This document shows, piece by piece, positions 1-6,071 of a stretch of 34,919 nt of DNA. Position 1 is the stretch's first letter; each line of letters opens with the position of its first letter. This stretch comes from Bacteroidales bacterium. GTDB taxonomy: Bacteria > Bacteroidota > Bacteroidia > Bacteroidales > VadinHA17. The notes below the pieces were generated by a model. That model did no database searches and was not told where the DNA came from. It was given only the letters and a program-made list of their open reading frames with translations. The position numbers and the translations under genes are program-made. The DNA is taken from NCBI GenBank assembly GCA_025358645.1, contig JANYIW010000043.1, positions 1-34,919 on the forward strand. Direction: 5' to 3'.

Positions 1-310
1 TATCTGACTCTAACGATCACATACAATATGAAAGTTAAACAATAAATTGAAATTATCTATGAATTTTATCGACATTTTGAGCTTTTCCCGGACAGAAATT
101 CTCTCAGGGAATTGATGTCGTTTATAACTATCTAACATACAGTAATATATAGAAGGTATACGGGGGTAGCCAGGCCGGGAGGTTCTTAGCTGCCAGCATT
201 CTTGCTTCATCGTAAAATATTCCAATAAAAATAATTATGAAATCAAAAAGTATTATATTAACCCCGTACTTTATTTCAGAATAATGTAATTTAACTTAAT
301 ACCTAATTAC
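1..310. other. Intergenic stretch without a supported gene
   Basis: No recognisable gene, RNA or repeat is supported here. The minus strand is open in two overlapping frames: one of 71 codons (10-225) and one ending near 130 that reads as an aromatic-rich tail. Neither resembles a family I know, and neither has a convincing start. The 3' part is AT-rich and presumably carries the deoC promoter and leader, but I see no exact TAnnTTTG element there. Confidence 0.5.
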
Positions 311-1183
311 ATGACAAAACTTTATCAAAAACTGATCAAATTATGTCCCTCGGAAACCGAAATAAAAAAGGGACTTAAAAAAGTCGCCTCAACTGTTTCG
401 GTGGTTCCTGACAAGCATCTCCTGATGAGTATTTTGAATCTGATAGATCTTACCAGCTTAAATACGACCGATAATAAGAGCCAAATAATACATTTAACAG
501 GGAAAGTCAACAGCTTTTCGGGCCGTTTTTCAAATATCCCGAATGTTGCCGCTATCTGTGTATTTCCAAATTTTGTTGCTGTGGTAAAAGAAAAGCTTAA
601 AGCAAAAAATATTAAAATCGCATCTGTTGCAGGTGGCTTTCCTGCCTCGCAGACTTTCAGAAGTATTAAGGTCACCGAATGTAAAATGGCAGTTGAGGCC
701 GGAGCCGACGAGATAGATATAGTTATCCCGGTTGGTGCGTTTCTCGGAAATGATTTTGTAGCAGTTGCAGATGAAATCAGGGAAATTAAAGGCGCAATTG
801 GAAATAAACAGCTTAAGGTTATTGTTGAATCCGGACTTTTAGGTGATTTTGAACATATCTTCAGAGCATCAATGATCGCGATGGATGCCGGCGCAGACTT
901 TATCAAGACATCTACCGGGAAAACGACTGTTTCTGCTACTCCTGAAGCTGCATTTGTAATGTGCCGTGCGATTTCAGATTTTTATTCAGAAACAGGCATC
1001 AGGGTTGGATTTAAAGCTGCAGGTGGTATCGTTACTCCGGCTGATGCAATTACTTATTATCAGATTGTCAAACATTGCCTGGGAGAAGAATGGTTGAATA
1101 ATACGCTGTTTAGAATCGGCGCCAGCAGGTTAGCTAATAATATACTTTCTGAAATTTCAGGTTGCCCCAGTAGCCATTTTTGA
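311..1183 (+). CDS. deoC: Deoxyribose-phosphate aldolase
   Basis: DeoC is a cytosolic class I aldolase. It reversibly cleaves 2-deoxyribose-5-phosphate to glyceraldehyde-3-phosphate and acetaldehyde in deoxynucleoside salvage. The 290-residue product has the family hallmarks in order: IDLTSLN (45-51), the AAICVFP strand (80-86), GADEIDIVIPVGA (131-143), FIKTSTGK (197-204) with the Schiff-base Lys199, and GFKAAGGI (233-240) with the proton-relay Lys235. It is about 30 residues longer than E. coli DeoC, mostly at the N terminus. The ATG at 311 is the first in frame. It stands alone, without other deo genes, 74 bp before the next gene, which has its own promoter-like element. Confidence 0.96.
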   Translation: MTKLYQKLIKLCPSETEIKKGLKKVASTVSVVPDKHLLMSILNLIDLTSLNTTDNKSQIIHLTGKVNSFSGRFSNIPNVAAICVFPNFVAVVKEKLKAKNIKIASVAGGFPASQTFRSIKVTECKMAVEAGADEIDIVIPVGAFLGNDFVAVADEIREIKGAIGNKQLKVIVESGLLGDFEHIFRASMIAMDAGADFIKTSTGKTTVSATPEAAFVMCRAISDFYSETGIRVGFKAAGGIVTPADAITYYQIVKHCLGEEWLNNTLFRIGASRLANNILSEISGCPSSHF

Positions 1184-1203
1184 AAACGGTCTTAAGCTTT
1201 TTT

Positions 1204-1236
1204 TTGATTTATCTCTTGTAATTATCATTACTTTTG
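1204..1236 (+). promoter_or_regulatory. Bacteroidota-type promoter before the DUF4271 gene
   Basis: TTG at 1204-1206 and a full TAnnTTTG match (TACTTTTG, 1229-1236) are separated by 22 bases, the usual Bacteroidota -33/-7 layout. The site overlaps the upstream in-frame TTG at 1234, which argues for ATG 1258 as the translation start. Confidence 0.6.
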
Positions 1237-1257
1237 TGTTTTGAATTCACAGAAGAG

Positions 1258-2280
1258 ATGATCATTTCTATATCAGAAACGCAGCAGGATACTGTCAGGG
1301 CAGGCAGGTTTACTATAAAGGAATCAATCAGGGCAAATACTTATTCACTGCCTGCTGTCAGACAATTTTCATCAAAAGACAGTGGAAGACATTCTCAGCA
1401 TCCCGCAACAATAGTTTCTATTCCCTCATTAGCCGACACTACTTCTGTTTGCTCAAGGAACAGCATTGCGGACGTGACGTTTTACGATTCCAATAACATT
1501 ATATTTAATATTAAATCCGGAACTTACAAGCAGTTTCCTTTCCTGTATACTGAAAAAGCCATGCAACGCAAGTTGGAAGAAAGAGTCTTGCTTGTAAAAC
1601 ATCTTAAGTCCGGGAATGAACTGCCGTCACATCCTCTTCATACTGACTGGATGATTATCATCCTCCTTGTCTCAGCTTTTTTGTTCTCTTTGGTCAGAAG
1701 CACGTCAAAGAGTATGTTCCATTATTTTGAACGGGTTTTTTTGTTCAGGGGAATAAATAATGCTAATTCACTAGACAGTGGTGGCCTATTCCATTGGCAA
1801 TCAACAATATTGAATCTTCTTTCATTTCTCATTATTGGTCTGTTTGGTTATTCTGTAGCTTCTTATTATAATTTCATGCCCCCCGGCTCTAAGGGAATAA
1901 TTACCTGGCTGATAGGTTTTGGAATTATAAGTTCGGCAGTTACTGTCAGGCACCTCGTATGCGTAATAACCGGCTCTGCCAGTGGTCAGCAGGAGGTATT
2001 CAGGGAGTATCTCCTTGGAATTTACCAGTCTTACCGCTTTGGCGCGATTTTTCTTTTTGTCTTTATTATCCTGATGTCATATACCGTAATCCTGCCGGTC
2101 AAAGATTATATTGTATCCGGAATATTCATTATCGGGCTGGTGTATCTTATCAGGGTTATCAGACTGGTGATAATTTTTCTAAACCGGAGTATTTCAATAT
2201 TCTATTTGATTTTATACCTTTGTGCGCTGGAAATTCTGCCTGTTTTGATTATAGTAAAATATTTTACAGGTCTTGCTTAG
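1258..2280 (+). CDS. DUF4271 integral membrane protein
   Basis: This 340-residue protein matches in position and character the DUF4271 family that sits just before hemD in many Bacteroidota; its function is unknown. The first ~130 residues are hydrophilic. A hydrophobic segment (IIILLVSAFLFSL) follows, then a loop containing RGINNANSLDSGGL, then about five further membrane helices to the C terminus. I start it at ATG 1258 because the longer frame begins at a TTG inside a promoter element. The hemD frame begins just downstream, so the two are probably cotranscribed. Assignment rests on synteny and membrane pattern, because the N-terminal half has no motif I recognise. Confidence 0.8.
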   Translation: MIISISETQQDTVRAGRFTIKESIRANTYSLPAVRQFSSKDSGRHSQHPATIVSIPSLADTTSVCSRNSIADVTFYDSNNIIFNIKSGTYKQFPFLYTEKAMQRKLEERVLLVKHLKSGNELPSHPLHTDWMIIILLVSAFLFSLVRSTSKSMFHYFERVFLFRGINNANSLDSGGLFHWQSTILNLLSFLIIGLFGYSVASYYNFMPPGSKGIITWLIGFGIISSAVTVRHLVCVITGSASGQQEVFREYLLGIYQSYRFGAIFLFVFIILMSYTVILPVKDYIVSGIFIIGLVYLIRVIRLVIIFLNRSISIFYLILYLCALEILPVLIIVKYFTGLA

Positions 2281-2324
2281 ATTGGCTTGGGTTACTTTGA
2301 AAGTTGAACTTAAACCGTAAAGAG

Positions 2325-3077
2325 TTGAAAATAAAGAAGATTTTAGTATCGCAGCCAGAACCTCTTAATCCGAAATCTCCATATTTCGAACTGGCAAGGA
2401 AATATAATCTGAAAGTTGATTTTAAGCCATTTAATCAGGTTGAAGGAATTTCATCAAAAGATTTCCGTCAACAAAAAATCAATGTACTTGACTTTACTGC
2501 TGTCATCTTCACAAGTAAAACCGGGATTGATCATTTCTTCAGGATTTGCACTGAATTGCGGACAGTAGTCCCGGATACTATGAAGTATTTCTGTATTACA
2601 GAGAATGTCGCATTTTATCTCCAGAAATATATAGTCTACAGAAAACGTAAAATATTTCATGGGAAAGCAAAGTTTCAGGACCTTATTGACGTTATCATCA
2701 AACACAGGGAAGATAATTTCTTTGTTCCTCTTTCTGAACCTCACAATGCTGAAATTCCTGAATCACTTGATAAAAATATAATTAAGTATACGATTGGAAC
2801 TCTTTACAAAACAATAAGCACTGATTTTTCTAACCTGAAAGACTTTGATTACGATATCCTTGTATTTTACAGCCCTTCAGGAATAAAATCGCTGAAAGAA
2901 AATTTTCCGGCATTTATCCAGGGTGATATTAAAATTGCTGCCTTCGGACCAACAACTGCATGTGCTGTGGAAAGCGAAGGACTGAGGCTCGATATTTGTG
3001 CTCCCAATCCCAAAGCTCCATCAATGACAATGGCTCTTGATGATTTTCTTAAAGACTACAACAAAAATTTAAAGTAG
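2325..3077 (+). CDS. hemD: Uroporphyrinogen-III synthase
   Basis: HemD closes and inverts ring D of hydroxymethylbilane to give uroporphyrinogen III, the branch point to heme and siroheme. The protein looks like the Bacteroidota form of the HEM4 family. Its N terminus reads KIKKILVSQPEP, followed by SPYFELARKY, the conserved QQKINVLDFTAVIFTSK, MKYFCITE, DYDILVFYSPSGIKSL, AAFGPTTACAVESEGL and APSMTMAL. No ATG is available near the N terminus. TTG at 2325 gives the canonical start MKIKKILVSQPEP; TTG at 2304 would add seven residues. The product is about 250 aa. It supplies tetrapyrrole for the many c- and a/o-type cytochromes encoded further along. Confidence 0.92.
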   Translation: MKIKKILVSQPEPLNPKSPYFELARKYNLKVDFKPFNQVEGISSKDFRQQKINVLDFTAVIFTSKTGIDHFFRICTELRTVVPDTMKYFCITENVAFYLQKYIVYRKRKIFHGKAKFQDLIDVIIKHREDNFFVPLSEPHNAEIPESLDKNIIKYTIGTLYKTISTDFSNLKDFDYDILVFYSPSGIKSLKENFPAFIQGDIKIAAFGPTTACAVESEGLRLDICAPNPKAPSMTMALDDFLKDYNKNLK

Positions 3078-3081
3078 GGAA

Positions 3082-3115
3082 GTTGCATGCAACGTACCTA
3101 CTACGCATGCAACGT
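3082..3115. repeat. GCATGCAACGT repeat pair with 12-bp palindrome
   Basis: The 11-mer GCATGCAACGT occurs at 3085-3095 and again at 3105-3115, a 20-bp period. The first copy lies in the perfect palindrome GTTGCATGCAAC (3082-3093). Palindromes of this type are, from memory, the core of short dispersed repeats in several bacterial groups. It lies between the hemD stop (3077) and the rnpA coding region, and the second copy contains the best rnpA start codon. Confidence 0.75.
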
Positions 3116-3532
3116 CCGCACACATATAAAAAGAATACCATCAGGGAGACATTTGATAAGTCTGAAAGGCTTTGCAGCAGGAAAATAATTGGAACGCTGT
3201 TTGAAAACGGAAACATTTTCTACAATCCTCTTTTTAAGGTGGTCTGGGACAAAGGTCATAATACCTCTCCCGGTCCAGCGCAGGTTACGTTTAGTGTTTC
3301 AAAACGAGGATTCCGGCTGGCAGTTACCAGAAACCTGATTAAAAGAAGGATGAGAGAAGCATACCGCAAAAATAAAAGAACTCTATATGATCATCTTACA
3401 TCACAGAACATTCAGATTGCTTTCGTTGTTATCCTCAGAGGAAATGCTGTTCCTGATTATGTGACTATTGAAAAATCAATCAAAGAGATGATAAACAAAC
3501 TTATCATGCTCACTATTAAGAATGAAAAATAA
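3107..3532 (+). CDS. rnpA: Ribonuclease P protein component
   Basis: RnpA is the basic protein partner of RNase P RNA and helps bind 5'-leader tRNA precursors. The 141-residue product has the conserved start of the fold, FDKSERLCSRKIIGTLFENG, then the central VSKRGFRLAVTRNLIKRRMR with the RNR-like basic loop, REAYRKNK, and the IAFVVILRG strand. I chose ATG 3107: it puts 15 residues before the conserved FDKSERL, about normal. The alternative TTG at 3083 would translate an extra eight residues from repeat DNA. It lies 29 bp after hemD. The yidD gene that often follows rnpA is absent here. Confidence 0.93.
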   Translation: MQRPHTYKKNTIRETFDKSERLCSRKIIGTLFENGNIFYNPLFKVVWDKGHNTSPGPAQVTFSVSKRGFRLAVTRNLIKRRMREAYRKNKRTLYDHLTSQNIQIAFVVILRGNAVPDYVTIEKSIKEMINKLIMLTIKNEK

Positions 3533-3620
3533 TGTTAAAATTGTCTTAATTGTTTCTTTATCAAAACGCTTCCCGGTTTTTCTTATTAATTTCGCCGTTC
3601 TTAATTAAGCAATATTTGTT

Positions 3621-5366
3621 ATGAAGAAGATACGTTCCGGAAAAATAATAATTGCAGTCTCTATTTTACTGGTTATTGGAATCAGCACTGGTTTCCTTGT
3701 CAATCAGGAAACAAGGGATTTCAGAATTGCTAAAAATTTTGACATCTTTTTCTCTCTCTTCAGGGAGCTTAATACTTTCTATGTGGATGAGATAGATCCT
3801 GATAAAGTGATTAAAGCAGGAATTGATAATATGCTTAAAACACTTGATCCATATACAGTGTACTTCCCCGAATCGGAGGCTGGTGAATTCTCAATTATGA
3901 TCTCCGGGAGATATGGTGGAATCGGATCGCTTGTTAGAAGTACCGGCGACTATGTAGTTATTAGTGAGGTATATAAAGGATTTCCCGCCGATAAGGCCGG
4001 TATAAAACCAGGAGATCTGTTGAAAAAAGTTGACGGGGTATCACTCAAGGGTTTGCCTACAGATAAAGTAAGTGAAAAACTTAAAGGGAATCCCGGAACG
4101 GAAATCAGCGTCACAATTGACAGGAACGGAAAGGAAACAGAATTTTCTCTTAAACGTGAGAAGATCATCATGCCTCCGGTTCCTTACTATGGAATGATAG
4201 ATTCAAAAACCGGCTATATCCGCTTTACCAATTTCACGCAAAACTGTATTGAAGATGTAAAGACCGCCCTTAATGCATTGAAAGAGAATAAAGCACAACA
4301 GATCATTCTCGATCTTCGTGGAAACCCGGGAGGATTGCTTACAGAAGCCGTTGAGATTGTAAATCTTTTTGTAAAAGAAGGAAATGAAGTTGTTTCCACA
4401 AAGGGCAAAGACAAACAGTTTTATGAAGATTTTAAAACGACAAAACAGCCATTGGATGAAAAGATACCACTTGCTATAATTATAAACAGGGGCTCTGCCT
4501 CAGCATCAGAGATTGTCGCCGGTGCAATTCAGGACCTTGACAGGGGAATAATTATTGGCCAGCGTTCTTATGGCAAGGGGCTCGTTCAGATCACGCGTCC
4601 ATTAAGTTATAATACTCAACTTAAAGTCACTACAGCAAAATATTACATACCAAGCGGAAGGTGTATCCAGGCCCGCAATTTCTCACACCCGAATGAAGAT
4701 GGAAGTGTCGGAATCATTCCTGATTCGCTGATTTCTGAATTTAAAACCAGGAACGGCAGAATTGTTAAAGACGGTGGTGGGATCACTCCCGACATTGAGG
4801 TTTTACCGGAATCTCTCAGCCAGATAACTTCGGAACTTTTCCGCCGGAATTACATTTTCGATTTTGCCACAAACTACTACTGGACCCATAAAAACATTAA
4901 AACTCCGGACCAATTCACCTTCACTGATCAGGATTATGACGACTTTAAAACATTCCTCCTTAATCGCAAATTCAATTACAAGACCGTTACCGAGGCGTCT
5001 CTTAATGAACTCATAACCAATGCTAAGAAAGAAAAATACTACGATATTCATAAAGACCTGTTTAATGACCTTGAAAAAGATATTGCCCATAATCTCGACC
5101 AGGATCTTAAACTGTTCAGAAGTGAGATAACGGATCTTATGGAAGATGAAATTATAAGCCGGTACTTTTATGAAAGCGGAGCAATTGAATGGACAATTAA
5201 AAAGGATGAACAGGTTTCAAAGGCCATCGATATATTAAATAATAAAGAAGAATATAGTTCAATACTTAAAGGAACAGCAGGTTCAATTCTGGTTACCAGG
5301 AAAAATGATCAGATCAGCACAAAATATGAAACTCCCCAAAACAGAAAAGTTATGGAACCTGTTTAG
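3621..5366 (+). CDS. S41-family C-terminal processing peptidase
   Basis: This is a periplasmic tail-specific serine protease of the CtpA/Prc type. Residues 7-27 form an N-terminal signal anchor. A tail-protease N-terminal region follows, then a PDZ domain at about 85-175 (YGGIGSLV, ADKAGIKPGD). The S41 core is at about 190-375. The Ser-Lys dyad is visible as Ser294 in GSASASEIVAGA and Lys319 in SYGKGLVQ, spaced 25 residues as in the family. The C-terminal ~180 residues are a charged, helical extension that is long for the family but common in Bacteroidota members. The substrate cannot be told. The gene ends 11 bp from the convergent moaE. Confidence 0.93.
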   Translation: MKKIRSGKIIIAVSILLVIGISTGFLVNQETRDFRIAKNFDIFFSLFRELNTFYVDEIDPDKVIKAGIDNMLKTLDPYTVYFPESEAGEFSIMISGRYGGIGSLVRSTGDYVVISEVYKGFPADKAGIKPGDLLKKVDGVSLKGLPTDKVSEKLKGNPGTEISVTIDRNGKETEFSLKREKIIMPPVPYYGMIDSKTGYIRFTNFTQNCIEDVKTALNALKENKAQQIILDLRGNPGGLLTEAVEIVNLFVKEGNEVVSTKGKDKQFYEDFKTTKQPLDEKIPLAIIINRGSASASEIVAGAIQDLDRGIIIGQRSYGKGLVQITRPLSYNTQLKVTTAKYYIPSGRCIQARNFSHPNEDGSVGIIPDSLISEFKTRNGRIVKDGGGITPDIEVLPESLSQITSELFRRNYIFDFATNYYWTHKNIKTPDQFTFTDQDYDDFKTFLLNRKFNYKTVTEASLNELITNAKKEKYYDIHKDLFNDLEKDIAHNLDQDLKLFRSEITDLMEDEIISRYFYESGAIEWTIKKDEQVSKAIDILNNKEEYSSILKGTAGSILVTRKNDQISTKYETPQNRKVMEPV

Positions 5367-5389
5367 GTGGAATTTCATTATTTCCACTT
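5365..5389. terminator. Short hairpin between convergent S41 peptidase and moaE
   Basis: GTGGAA (5367-5372) and TTCCAC (5382-5387) form a 6-bp stem, extendable by a G-U and an A-U pair. It spans the stop of the peptidase gene and the 3' end of moaE. There is no clear T-tract, so a bidirectional terminator is only a suggestion. Confidence 0.3.
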
Positions 5390-5803
5390 ATGTGAATCAT
5401 CCTCAAAAATCTCTTTTTTCCAGACAGGCAGATTCACTTTTATGAGTTCAACTGTTTTACTGCAAGCTTGCATTGCCTGATGCCGGTGACCAGCTGAAAC
5501 AAAAACTAAAAGAGATATCTCTCCGGCATATACAATTCCGGTTGAATGAACTATTTCGATTGAATTAACATCTGCAAACTCCGAGAAAATTGTCTTTTTA
5601 ATCTTCTCTGCCTCAACATTAACCAATTCAATATATGCCGAGTATTCTATAGCCTTAACCTTTAAGCCATCGATTACATCAGCTCTGACCTGACCAAGGA
5701 AGATTGTATGTCCACCGGAATCAGTTTTTCCACCCATCTTTTCAATAAGTAGTGTGATTATCTTTTGAGATACCGGTCCGTCGGTTAAATAGTTTGTTTC
5801 CAT
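5378..5803 (-). CDS. moaE: Molybdopterin synthase catalytic subunit
   Basis: MoaE uses the thiocarboxylated C terminus of MoaD to insert two sulfurs into precursor Z (cPMP), giving molybdopterin. Family motifs are present across 141 residues: GGHTIFLGQVRAD near the N terminus, AIEYSAY, the hydrophobic GEISLLVFVSAGHRHQA, and the active-site tail with Lys residues in LIKVNLPVWKKEIFED. The usual HRVG before the GE motif reads HSTG here. It lies 24 bp downstream of moaD on the same strand and is probably cotranscribed with it. Confidence 0.93.
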   Translation of the reverse strand: METNYLTDGPVSQKIITLLIEKMGGKTDSGGHTIFLGQVRADVIDGLKVKAIEYSAYIELVNVEAEKIKKTIFSEFADVNSIEIVHSTGIVYAGEISLLVFVSAGHRHQAMQACSKTVELIKVNLPVWKKEIFEDDSHKWK

Positions 5804-5827
5804 AAATTGTTAAAATTGATATCATGA

Positions 5828-6061
5828 TCAACCCCCCGCAAACGGGGGCATCAAAGCAATCACATCTTCTGATTTTAGTTCAATATCCTTGTCTGTTAAT
5901 TCGCTATTAAGTGATATACGAAAGTTATAATGGACAATTTCCGGAAAATCATCCTGAATCCTGAGTTTAAGATCACTTATTGATCTGACATCATGATAAT
6001 ATTTAATCCCTGTTCCTGAAACCTCCGCCAAAACTCCGAAGAATAGTACTTTAACCTGCAT
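5828..6061 (-). CDS. moaD: Molybdopterin synthase sulfur carrier subunit
   Basis: This is a small ubiquitin-fold sulfur carrier of 77 residues ending in the required Gly-Gly (ALMPPFAGG), which is adenylated and thiocarboxylated before sulfur transfer in MoaE. The start MQVKVLFFGVLAE matches the family. An upstream in-frame ATG would run back into polA and is less likely. It begins 10 bp after the polA stop and precedes moaE, so the order polA-moaD-moaE suggests one transcript. No other molybdenum cofactor gene is in the window. Confidence 0.93.
   Translation of the reverse strand: MQVKVLFFGVLAEVSGTGIKYYHDVRSISDLKLRIQDDFPEIVHYNFRISLNSELTDKDIELKSEDVIALMPPFAGG
5833..5848 (-). other. GC hairpin at the moaD 3' end
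   Basis: CCCCCG (5833-5838) and CGGGGG (5843-5848) form a perfect 6-bp GC stem with a 4-base loop. It overlaps the codons for the terminal PPFAGG of moaD, just before the moaD-moaE gap. No T-tract follows. It could stabilise or attenuate the transcript, or simply result from Pro and Gly codon choice. Confidence 0.4.
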
Positions 6062-6071
6062 AATATTACCT

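Noticed and set aside
10-225. 71-codon minus-strand open frame at the window start
   Set aside because: No family resemblance, no promoter-like element seen, and an overlapping frame is equally open, so it is probably chance.
325-906. Long minus-strand open frame inside deoC
   Set aside because: deoC on the plus strand has all catalytic motifs. The reverse frame is a shadow, rich in Ser and Ile as expected from its complement.
1234-1257. Upstream TTG start for the DUF4271 gene
   Set aside because: The TTG lies within a TACTTTTG promoter element, so ATG 1258 is preferred.
5378-6061. moaD/moaE as maturation genes for ActB
   Set aside because: The molybdopterin-like part of ActB in characterised ACIII carries no molybdenum cofactor, and the genes are 15 kb apart in a different operon.
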